From Flavobacteriales bacterium UBA2669 (GTDB lineage Bacteria; Bacteroidota; Bacteroidia; Flavobacteriales_E; Vicingaceae): a DNA stretch of 64,000 nt. Made by a program: the position numbers and the translations under genes. Under the pieces are notes generated by a model. That model worked only from the letters and a program-made list of their open reading frames with translations. It had not been told where the DNA came from and made no database searches. Below are positions 1-7,118 of this stretch, one piece after another (positions within the stretch are counted from its first letter, which is position 1; every line of letters starts with the position of its first letter). The stretch spans positions 955,786-1,019,785 of the forward strand of contig DEMN01000012.1 in the NCBI GenBank assembly GCA_002359215.1, read 5' to 3'.

Positions 1-21
1 CGCTTATAAGTTTCTATTTTA

Positions 22-1494
22 CTATTTCAACCTCCAAAAATAAGGGGTAAATAAAATGGTAATGGTAAAAAGCTCTAATCTTCCTACTAACATTAAGAAG
101 GATAACACCCATTTTACACCATCGGGTAAGTGAGAAAATGAAAATGAAGGACCAATACTACCAATACCTGGTCCAACATTACTAATAGAGGTAGCAACAG
201 CACTTAATGCATCAATAAAATCCACTCCAAAAAAAGTAACGACTATAGATCCTGTTACAAATAAAAAGAGATAGAAAAACACAAATGCCAATAGGTTATA
301 AATAATTTTTTGAGATACTCCTATTCCATTTAAATGTACCGGAACTACAGCATTGGGATGCAATCTTCTTTTAAACTCTAAAAAGCCATTTTTCATTAAT
401 AATACTATTCTTACCAATTTCATCCCTCCACTTGTAGATCCAGCACTTGCTCCAGTAAATAATAATAGAAAAAACAAAAAAGTTACAAAAGAACCCCACA
501 AAGTATAATCTGAAGTAGCATACCCCGTTGTTGTAATGATGCTTGTTACCTGAAACAATACCGCTCTAAAAGAGGCTTCAACACCATCAGCTCTACCATA
601 CACAAAATATACCGTAGGAAAAATCACAAAACACAATACTATTATAGCTGCTACATACCATTTAAATTCATCATTAATCCAAAATTTTTTAAAATTTAGC
701 TTAAAACCAAAATAAAGTAAGGTGAAATTTGTTCCTGCCAAAAACATAAACAAAATAACGACATACTGAATATAGGCAGAGTCAAAATGACCTATACTTG
801 CTTGTTTGGTAGAAAACCCACCTGTTGACATTGTAGTAAGTGAGTGGTTTATAGCATCATAAAAATCCATTCCTCCAAAAAGTAGTAACACACATTGAAT
901 AGCCGTTAATGAAAAATAAATTAACCACAATCTTTTCGCTGTTTCTTTAATTCTCGGATGAATTTTATCTTTGGTAGGTCCGGGTGATTCTGAAGCGAAC
1001 AATTCCATCCCACCAACACCAAGTAGTGGTAAAATAGCAATGGTTAACACAATAATTCCCATACCACCTATCCATTGTGTCATACTCCGCCAAAACAAAA
1101 TTCCTTTGGGAACGGATTCTATATCATTTAAAATTGAAGCCCCTGTTGTCGTTAAACCCGAAATGGTTTCAAAAAAAGCATTAGTATAATCGGGAATAGC
1201 GTTAGAAAATACATAAGGCAAAGAACCAAATATGGTCATAGCTAACCAACCAAAAGCTACAATTAGATAACCTTCCCTTTTTTTAACTTCATCATTTTTA
1301 TGTTTTTGAGTTCTTAACTTGATGATTAGTCCAAAAAAAAGAGTTGTTAAAGAAGATAAAATTAATGGATATAAATCTCCTTCTCCATAATACAAAGAAA
1401 AAGGAATAGCTGTTGCCATCAATAATCCAGTAATTATGATAAGATTACCTATAACATTGAATACAACTTTAATATTTATCAGGTTTCGAGACAC
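22..1494 (-). CDS. trkH: TrkH family potassium uptake protein
   Basis: Membrane subunit of a Trk/Ktr-type potassium uptake system, 490 residues, a normal length for the family. The four pore loops of the family are all visible: TTTGAS at about 115-120, TMSTGG at 221-226, TTTGYA at 321-326 and SNVGPG at 438-443, each keeping the selectivity-filter glycine. Hydrophobic segments lie between them throughout. The start codon is only 6 bp beyond the stop of trkA on the same strand, so the two form an operon, with TrkA as the cytoplasmic nucleotide-binding gate. The stop codon lies 22 bp from the window edge, so a terminator cannot be judged. Confidence 0.96.
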   Translation of the reverse strand: MSRNLINIKVVFNVIGNLIIITGLLMATAIPFSLYYGEGDLYPLILSSLTTLFFGLIIKLRTQKHKNDEVKKREGYLIVAFGWLAMTIFGSLPYVFSNAIPDYTNAFFETISGLTTTGASILNDIESVPKGILFWRSMTQWIGGMGIIVLTIAILPLLGVGGMELFASESPGPTKDKIHPRIKETAKRLWLIYFSLTAIQCVLLLFGGMDFYDAINHSLTTMSTGGFSTKQASIGHFDSAYIQYVVILFMFLAGTNFTLLYFGFKLNFKKFWINDEFKWYVAAIIVLCFVIFPTVYFVYGRADGVEASFRAVLFQVTSIITTTGYATSDYTLWGSFVTFLFFLLLFTGASAGSTSGGMKLVRIVLLMKNGFLEFKRRLHPNAVVPVHLNGIGVSQKIIYNLLAFVFFYLFLFVTGSIVVTFFGVDFIDALSAVATSISNVGPGIGSIGPSFSFSHLPDGVKWVLSFLMLVGRLELFTITILFTPYFWRLK

Positions 1495-1500
1495 TTTCGT

Positions 1501-2838
1501 TTAATTAAAGAACTTTTCTAATTCTGAAATACTTTCTTTATTCGAAAATACAATTACTTTATCGTTTTCTTCTAATTGAAAACCACCAAAGGGAATAAAC
1601 CCTTTGTTATTTCTAACAACACCTGCAACACCAACATTTTCAGGTAGTTTTAGTTCTCTTAAAGGTTTTGAGAGTATTTTGGTATTGGCTTTAACATTAA
1701 ATTCAATAATTTCTCCATCTACCCCATGAAAATTAGCAATAGCACTTACACCTTTTCTTAAGTAGGTAAAAATATTATTCGCAGCAATAATTTTTTTGTT
1801 GATAAGTGTATCTATTCCAATATTGTGAGAAAGGTTGATGTAATCTATATTTTCTACTCCTGCGATGGTTTTTTTAACGCCATGAGATTTAGCTATTAAT
1901 GATGAAATAATGTTGGTTTCAGAATCTCCAGTAACAGCTATAAAAGCATCCATTTCGGCTATGTTTTCTTCTTCTAAAACAGAGACATCCGTTCCATCAG
2001 CATTTATAACTAGGGTATGTTTTAGTTGATCTGCTATTCTTGTGGCTTTATTTCTGTCTTCTTCAATTAAAATTACATTGTAATCTTTCTCCAGAATTTC
2101 GGCAGTAAGCACACCTATTCTACTTGCTCCCAAAATCATAATGTTTTTAATATCATAAAACTGTTGACCACAAATTTTTGTGATTAAAGGAATACTTTCC
2201 GGTGTAGAAATAAAGTAAACAATATCGTTTTCTTTCAATTCGGTAGAAGCTTGTATTAATATTGTTTTTTCTCCCCTTAACAAAAATAAAGGTTTAAAAG
2301 AACGGTTAGGATTTAAATAAGCTGTTTCAACAACAGATTTATCTTTTAGTGGCGACTTATCACAAATGGGGATACCAAAAACAGAAAGTTTTCCTCCTTC
2401 AAACTCATAATCGTTAGTAAAAGCAGATTGGGTAATTAACCTATTTATCTCCTTTGAAGCTAACTCTACAGGAGAAATAATATTATCTACACCTAAAGAT
2501 TCGTAAAATACACGCATACTAGTACCAATACCCTCATAATTATTAATTCTGGCTATGGTTCTTTTTGCTCCTAATTTTTTTCCGGTTATACAAACTAGTA
2601 AGTTAGTTTCTTCAGAAGATGTTGCTGCTATTAGTAAATCGCAAGAACTGATTTTGTTTTCTTTTAAAACTTCCAAATCTTTTGCATCTCCTAACACACA
2701 AAACACATCTAAATGAGCTTGTACATAGTTTACTCGGTCTTCATTTTCATCAATAATATAGATGTTTTGCGACTCGCTCGACATCATTTTTGCTAAGTGA
2801 AAACCTACTTCTCCGGCTCCGGCAATTATTATTCTCAT
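1501..2838 (-). CDS. trkA: Trk system potassium uptake regulatory protein TrkA
   Basis: Peripheral cytoplasmic gating subunit that binds NAD(H) or ATP and controls TrkH. At 445 residues it has the duplicated RCK architecture: a Rossmann domain with GAGEVG at 7-12, an RCK_C domain around 145-220, a second Rossmann domain with a divergent GASRIG at 237-242 and a second RCK_C at about 370-445. It is the first gene of the trkA-trkH pair, and a TAnnTTTG -7 box lies 19 nt upstream of the ATG. The weaker second glycine motif suggests that the two nucleotide sites are not equivalent, as in many TrkA proteins. Confidence 0.96.
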   Translation of the reverse strand: MRIIIAGAGEVGFHLAKMMSSESQNIYIIDENEDRVNYVQAHLDVFCVLGDAKDLEVLKENKISSCDLLIAATSSEETNLLVCITGKKLGAKRTIARINNYEGIGTSMRVFYESLGVDNIISPVELASKEINRLITQSAFTNDYEFEGGKLSVFGIPICDKSPLKDKSVVETAYLNPNRSFKPLFLLRGEKTILIQASTELKENDIVYFISTPESIPLITKICGQQFYDIKNIMILGASRIGVLTAEILEKDYNVILIEEDRNKATRIADQLKHTLVINADGTDVSVLEEENIAEMDAFIAVTGDSETNIISSLIAKSHGVKKTIAGVENIDYINLSHNIGIDTLINKKIIAANNIFTYLRKGVSAIANFHGVDGEIIEFNVKANTKILSKPLRELKLPENVGVAGVVRNNKGFIPFGGFQLEENDKVIVFSNKESISELEKFFN

Positions 2839-2857
2839 AGTTTATTAAAAAAGAGGA

Positions 2858-2865
2858 CAAATGTA
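2858..2865 (-). promoter_or_regulatory. -7 promoter box of trkA-trkH
   Basis: On the minus strand this reads TACATTTG, a match to the Bacteroidota -7 consensus TAnnTTTG, 19 nt before the trkA ATG. No clear -33 TTG was confirmed. Confidence 0.55.
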
Positions 2866-2929
2866 ATCATTGAATTATATATAAAAACCTTTTTAAAGTT
2901 TAAATTATTTCTAATCAGTATTATTATAC

Positions 2930-2966
2930 AAAAAAAAGTCCTAAGAAGTTAATCTTAGGACTTTAA
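2930..2966 (-). terminator. Rho-independent terminator after the FKBP operon
   Basis: A 10-bp perfect stem (AGTCCTAAGA at 2937-2946 with TCTTAGGACT at 2953-2962, 6-nt loop) is followed on the minus strand by an eight-T run. It lies 20 bp beyond the stop of the last FKBP gene and closes the nrnA-gldI-FKBP operon before trkA. Confidence 0.85.
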
Positions 2967-2985
2967 GTTTATTTAACAGTATTTA

Positions 2986-3753
2986 TTAATCTAATATTTT
3001 AATTAATTCAACTTCAAAAACCAACGGCATAAAAGGTTTTATTGGTCCTTTTCCACCTTGTGGTGCATTAGCTCCATAAGCCAATTCTTGAGGAATAAAA
3101 AACTTATATTTTGCACCTTCTTTCATTAACTGAACACCTTCTGTCCAGCCTGGAATTACTTGATTTAATCCAAATTCTGCTGGTTGACCTCTTTCCACAG
3201 AACTATCAAATACAGTTCCATCAGGAGTTAAACCAGTATAATGTACTCTAACTTTTGAGGTAGCAATAGGCTGTTTCCCCTCTCCTTCTTTCATTACCAT
3301 GTATTGCAACCCACTAGGAGTAACTTTAACATCTTTATTCTTTTTATTTTCTTCTAAGAACTTAAGTCCATTAGCTTTCACACTTTCAAACTGTTTTAAT
3401 TCTTCAGCTTGAGCAGCTTCTTGTTTTTTCTGAAAATATGGACGAATAACTTCAGGAGATTGCTCTTGAGTAATCAAATAATTAGTATCAGTAAAAGCAG
3501 CTTCAATACCTTTCATTAAAGCTTTCAATTCTGCCTCACTAAACTCTTGTTTAATACTTGCTCCCATGTTTAATCCAACACTATAACTTACTGAATCTAA
3601 CTGATTTTTCAGTTGGAAAGCATTTTTATCAACTTTTTCTGTTTTAGTTTTCTTTTGCTTCTCTTTTTTATCTTTTTTCTGTGCCTGTACATTAGCTGAC
3701 GCTATTAATACCACTGCAGACAATAAGCTTACTTTAATGATTAGTTTATGCAT
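2986..3753 (-). CDS. FKBP-type peptidyl-prolyl isomerase, exported, Mip-like
   Basis: Predicted exported prolyl isomerase of 255 residues. A cleavable signal peptide (about 1-24, ending ANVQAQ) precedes a lysine-rich linker, an FKBP N-terminal dimerisation-type helical domain at about 45-140 and a full FKBP domain at about 150-255. The FKBP active-site positions are kept (HYTG, FDSS, VIPGW, LAYG). It is the last of four FKBP genes in a row. Its catalytic domain differs at only about four of seventy positions from that of the next gene upstream, while the N-terminal halves are quite different. A stem-loop separates the two genes, so expression may be set apart from the operon. Confidence 0.92.
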   Translation of the reverse strand: MHKLIIKVSLLSAVVLIASANVQAQKKDKKEKQKKTKTEKVDKNAFQLKNQLDSVSYSVGLNMGASIKQEFSEAELKALMKGIEAAFTDTNYLITQEQSPEVIRPYFQKKQEAAQAEELKQFESVKANGLKFLEENKKNKDVKVTPSGLQYMVMKEGEGKQPIATSKVRVHYTGLTPDGTVFDSSVERGQPAEFGLNQVIPGWTEGVQLMKEGAKYKFFIPQELAYGANAPQGGKGPIKPFMPLVFEVELIKILD

Positions 3754-3779
3754 ACTATTTAGTTTTATTAGGTTAACTT

Positions 3780-3815
3780 AAGTGCATTTAGAGAAAAACC
3801 TTTCCAAATGCACTT
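3780..3815 (-). other. Intergenic stem-loop between two FKBP genes
   Basis: A 10-bp perfect inverted repeat (AAGTGCATTT at 3780-3789 with AAATGCACTT at 3806-3815) with a 16-nt loop fills much of the 74-bp gap between two co-directional FKBP genes. There is no T-run after it, so it looks more like an RNA-processing, stability or attenuation element than a full terminator. Confidence 0.55.
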
Positions 3816-3827
3816 TTGTTTAATTTA

Positions 3828-4550
3828 TTACTTCACTACTTGAATTAGCTCCACTTCAAAAACTAGTGGCATAAAAGGTTTAATTGGCCCTTGTCCGCCT
3901 TGTGGAGCATTAGCTCCGTAAGCTAATTCTTGAGGAATGAAGAATTTGTACTTAGCACCTTCTTTCATTAACTGAACACCTTCTGTCCATCCTGCAATTA
4001 CTTGGTTCAATCCAAACTCTATCGGTTCACCTCTTTCTACTGAACTGTCAAAAACTGTTCCATCAGGTGTAGTACCATGATAATGTACTTTAACTACAGA
4101 TGCTGCTGTCGGATTTTTACCTTTTCCTTCTTTCAATACAATATATTGTAAACCACTTGCAGTAACTTTAACATCAGGATTTTGTTTATTTTCTTCTAAA
4201 AATTTAATTCCTTCTTCTTTAACACTACCATATTGAGCTTCTTGTTGTTTTTGTTGCTCTTCCATTTGTTTCATCTGTCTTTTCATAGAATAAGCTTGTA
4301 AAACCATATCAACATCCTCAGTTGTCATTAAAGTAACTCCTGAATCTGCTTGATGTTTAAACCCATTCAAATAAGCATCCATATTAATTTCCGGAACATT
4401 TTCTTTTAATCCGGTTGCTGAGTTCATGCCTATAGCATAACTTACAGAGTCAATATTTGTAGTAAGTTCAACTTTTTTATCAGCCGAACCAGAATTGTTG
4501 CACGCTGCTAACGTCAGTAAAGCTAATGCAGGTAATGTAATTTTTTTCAT
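3828..4550 (-). CDS. FKBP-type peptidyl-prolyl isomerase lipoprotein
   Basis: Lipoprotein prolyl isomerase of 240 residues. The lipobox LTLAAC ends at Cys16, giving a lipid-anchored protein facing the periplasm. It has an FKBP N-terminal helical domain (about 30-125, with a glutamine/methionine-rich stretch near 92-110) and a complete FKBP domain (about 135-240) with HYHG, FDSS, VIAGW and LAYG at the active-site positions. It is third in the FKBP run; the next gene downstream carries a nearly identical catalytic domain, pointing to tandem duplication. It probably assists folding of exported proteins; its substrates are unknown. Confidence 0.92.
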   Translation of the reverse strand: MKKITLPALALLTLAACNNSGSADKKVELTTNIDSVSYAIGMNSATGLKENVPEINMDAYLNGFKHQADSGVTLMTTEDVDMVLQAYSMKRQMKQMEEQQKQQEAQYGSVKEEGIKFLEENKQNPDVKVTASGLQYIVLKEGKGKNPTAASVVKVHYHGTTPDGTVFDSSVERGEPIEFGLNQVIAGWTEGVQLMKEGAKYKFFIPQELAYGANAPQGGQGPIKPFMPLVFEVELIQVVK

Positions 4551-4573
4551 AGTTAAATTTAAATTGTTTTTAT

Positions 4574-5410
4574 TTATTGATTAAAAGATTTCATTATTTC
4601 GCTCAACTCCAGTGTAAATATTAATGGAGTTCTTGGAGGTACTATTCCTGTTGAGGAACCATATTCTCCAAAAGCAAGTTGCGAAGGTACTATTATTTTC
4701 ACTTTCTCACCAACTCTCATTCCTTTTATTGCTATATTTATTCCTTTAACAACTTGGTTGGGTGTTCCGTACTCAAAATCCAACACCGTTCCTTCAGCAA
4801 CTTTATCAAGTGGCACATGGTTTAAGAAATAACCGTTATACTTTATCCTGATAAAATCTCCATAAGCCACTTTTTTTCCATCAGTTTTATTTATAGGAAA
4901 AACATATACTCCTCCTCTTTTAGTGTATTCTGATTTAAAAAATCTGTTTACATACCAAGTAATATATTCATGCTCTACTAAATCATCATCCCGTTCACTC
5001 AAAAATACCTGATGTTCTTTCTCAGAAAAATATTGGTTTACTTTAATGTATAAAAGCAAGGTATCATTGGTAATTGCAGGCAATTGAAGCTCAAAAAAAT
5101 AGTTAGTTATCCATTGGGGTGTAATATTAAAAACAGCACTATCTCCTACTTTTAATACTGAAAATAAGGTAGTAAACAATTCTCCTTCAATGGCAAATGT
5201 ATGTTGATGAAACCTGTTAAAAAGCAAACTCTCGCCATCAAACAATTGTAATGATGCACTCACAAACTCCTTGTTTGATGAAGTTTTTTTTGTGTCATCA
5301 AAAGCCAAGAGTTGGTAAGAAATACCATCTGTTAGTTCTGTAGTTTGTTGATTGTTTTTCACGCAAGAAAACAATAGCAAAATACCTAAAAGAAAAAATA
5401 GTTTTTGCAT
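4574..5410 (-). CDS. FKBP-domain lipoprotein
   Basis: Lipoprotein of 278 residues with lipobox LLFSC (Cys16). The first 170 or so residues match no domain I recognise; the FKBP domain is C-terminal at about 180-273 (IKYNGYF, VVKGINIAI, LAFGEYG). The tryptophan at the base of the FKBP pocket is replaced by isoleucine and the FD pair by LDFE, so isomerase activity may be weak or lost. It starts 6 bp after the stop of gldI. The large N-terminal half suggests a chaperone-like role for a particular envelope protein, which is inference. Confidence 0.85.
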   Translation of the reverse strand: MQKLFFLLGILLLFSCVKNNQQTTELTDGISYQLLAFDDTKKTSSNKEFVSASLQLFDGESLLFNRFHQHTFAIEGELFTTLFSVLKVGDSAVFNITPQWITNYFFELQLPAITNDTLLLYIKVNQYFSEKEHQVFLSERDDDLVEHEYITWYVNRFFKSEYTKRGGVYVFPINKTDGKKVAYGDFIRIKYNGYFLNHVPLDKVAEGTVLDFEYGTPNQVVKGINIAIKGMRVGEKVKIIVPSQLAFGEYGSSTGIVPPRTPLIFTLELSEIMKSFNQ

Positions 5411-5416
5411 GGTACT

Positions 5417-5950
5417 TTATTTAATTGCGATTAGCTCTAAATTATAAATGATAGTAGAGCGAACAGGAATTTTATCAAAATCTCCTGCCAAGCCATGAGC
5501 CAAGTATGATGGAATAATAATGATTGCTCTATCGCCAACATGTAAATAAGTAATTGCTTCGTGTAATCCAGATTCTACATTATCCTCTCCTATAGTAAAC
5601 TCCTCTGGTCCTTTTTCTTTAGTAGAATAAACTATTGTCCCATCTATTAAGCTTACCTCATAACTTACTACTGCTTTTTTTCCTTCTACCGCTTTTTCTC
5701 CTTCACCTTTTTTTATTATTTGATAATGTACCCCTGTTCCTGTGCTAATTACATCCAACTTTCTTCTTTCAATATAGCCGTTTATTTGTCGCTGTTCTTT
5801 CTCTACCGCTTGCTTATTAGCTTCTATTAATGCTTCTTTTACTTGGCTAGGACTAGGCTTTTCTATAGGTTTTTCTTCTTCGCACGATAAAAAGCACAAA
5901 GAGAACAATCCTATAAAAAAGTAATTGCCTATATGTTTGTTAAATCTCAT
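5417..5950 (-). CDS. gldI: GldI-like gliding-motility-associated FKBP lipoprotein
   Basis: Lipoprotein of 177 residues with lipobox CFLSC followed by acidic residues, a charged linker and one divergent FKBP domain (about 72-177). The domain keeps the fold signature (VSYEVSLIDGT, AYLAHG-like end) but lacks the usual FD pair and pocket tryptophan, as known for GldI. Size, degeneracy and position next to an NrnA-type phosphoesterase match GldI of gliding Bacteroidota, a lipoprotein linked to type IX secretion and gliding. The start overlaps the nrnA stop by 4 nt, a coupled-translation arrangement. The gene-name call rests on family resemblance and context. Confidence 0.75.
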   Translation of the reverse strand: MRFNKHIGNYFFIGLFSLCFLSCEEEKPIEKPSPSQVKEALIEANKQAVEKEQRQINGYIERRKLDVISTGTGVHYQIIKKGEGEKAVEGKKAVVSYEVSLIDGTIVYSTKEKGPEEFTIGEDNVESGLHEAITYLHVGDRAIIIIPSYLAHGLAGDFDKIPVRSTIIYNLELIAIK

Positions 5951-6924
5951 TTTAAAAGTATTCCTTCTAGTTTTTTAATGGTTTCTTCTAGTGATAAAGT
6001 TGAAATTCCTCCAGCAGCATACACATGTCCGCCACCACCAAAATGTTCTTGAGCTATTTTATTTACATAAACCTCATTTTTAGATCGGAATGAAATTCTT
6101 ATTCCATCTTCTTTTTCGGTTAATAAAACTGACATTTTTATGCCTTTAATAGATAAGGGATAATTTACCAAACCTTCGGTATCGCCTTTTTTAAAATTAA
6201 AATCATTCAATTCCTTTGATGAAAGTGCTATATATGCCAAGTGATGATTTTCAAAAACATTCATTTTGTTACTCAATGCATATCCTAATAACTTTAATCT
6301 GTCGGTAGTATTATTGTCATAAACTTCCTGATGAATCATGGCGTTTTCAGCACCTAACTCTATAAGGTGAGCAATAATTCGGTGTGTTTCAGCAGTGGTG
6401 GACGGATATCTAAAAGAACCGGTATCTGTCATTATTCCACAGTAAATACAAGTAGAAATTGCTTTGTTCAGCAACTGTTCTTTATTGATTTTATGGATAA
6501 ATTCATAAACTAGCTGAGCTGTAGAACAACAATCGGTATCTACAAAATAATGCTGAGCAAAACCCTGTGTATCTTGATGGTGATCTATCATTACTTTAAT
6601 TCCTGTTGCTTTCTCTATAACGCTTCCCATATCACCTATTCTGTTTAAAGCGTTGTAATCTAAGCTGAAAATAACTTCGGCAGCATCAATTAATTTTTCT
6701 GCTTGTTCTTGGTTTTTATCAAAACAAATAATTTGATCAGCTCCCTCCATCCAATGTAAAAAATCAGGAAAAGGATCCGGAACTATTACCGAGACATTTT
6801 TATCTAATTGCTTTAGTAAATGATACAACGCTAACGAAGAACCAATAGCATCTCCATCAGGTCCTTTATGGGTTGTTATCACTATGTTTTTGGCGTTTTC
6901 TATTATGTTTTGCATTTCTATCAT
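5947..6924 (-). CDS. nrnA: Bifunctional oligoribonuclease/PAP phosphatase NrnA-type DHH protein
   Basis: DHH/DHHA1 phosphoesterase that degrades short oligoribonucleotides (nanoRNA) and probably pAp. Visible motifs, numbered from the chosen start, are DGDA at 23-26, the DHH triad at 114-116 and the DHHA1 glycine motif GGGGH at 296-300. Length is 325 residues. I chose the ATG at 6924 because a TATCTTTG box lies just 4 nt before it, and the protein then begins close to the usual family start. An in-frame ATG at 6945 would add seven residues but lies upstream of that box. First gene of a five-gene run with gldI and three more FKBP genes; overlaps gldI by 4 nt. Confidence 0.9.
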   Translation of the reverse strand: MIEMQNIIENAKNIVITTHKGPDGDAIGSSLALYHLLKQLDKNVSVIVPDPFPDFLHWMEGADQIICFDKNQEQAEKLIDAAEVIFSLDYNALNRIGDMGSVIEKATGIKVMIDHHQDTQGFAQHYFVDTDCCSTAQLVYEFIHKINKEQLLNKAISTCIYCGIMTDTGSFRYPSTTAETHRIIAHLIELGAENAMIHQEVYDNNTTDRLKLLGYALSNKMNVFENHHLAYIALSSKELNDFNFKKGDTEGLVNYPLSIKGIKMSVLLTEKEDGIRISFRSKNEVYVNKIAQEHFGGGGHVYAAGGISTLSLEETIKKLEGILLK

Positions 6925-6928
6925 GGTG

Positions 6929-6936
6929 CAAAGATA
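6929..6936 (-). promoter_or_regulatory. -7 promoter box of nrnA, leaderless spacing
   Basis: Minus-strand TATCTTTG followed by CACC and then the ATG of nrnA. A -7 box of this type places transcription start at or next to the A of the start codon. No TTG is seen at the -33 distance. Confidence 0.5.
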
Positions 6937-6942
6937 GTGTTT

Positions 6943-7034
6943 CATCTGTTTATATTTATTGTTTTTATCGGTCAGATGGAACTTCCATAATAATCATCCT
7001 CCTGGATAAGAAAATTTTTACTTAATAGTCGTTT
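6943..7034 (-). ncRNA. Candidate structured RNA element, copy A
   Basis: A 92-bp stretch between nrnA and uvrA that resembles 26338-26428 (91 bp). Shared along the minus strand are AAACGA at one end, TTTCTTA-like text, GGAARYTCCATCTGAC (R and Y mark the differing bases), AAAACAA and a terminal AACAGATG. Possible pairings are a short hairpin (ATCC/GGAT), ATGGAA/TTCCAT, and CATCTG with the terminal CAGATG; the last two overlap and would exclude each other. Orientation and function are not known. A Bacteroidota RNA class such as Flavo-1 is a possible match that I could not test. Confidence 0.45.
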
Positions 7035-7053
7035 CTATTATGAAAAAAACAGA

Positions 7054-7084
7054 TTGATGTTGTATAAAAAGAAGTGTAATTTTG
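7054..7084 (+). promoter_or_regulatory. uvrA promoter
   Basis: TTG at 7054-7056, 20-nt spacer and TAATTTTG at 7077-7084 match the Bacteroidota -33/-7 consensus. The uvrA ATG follows 34 nt later. Confidence 0.65.
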
Positions 7085-7118
7085 AGACTTCATTTTACAC
7101 TTTACTTACTTTCAATAA

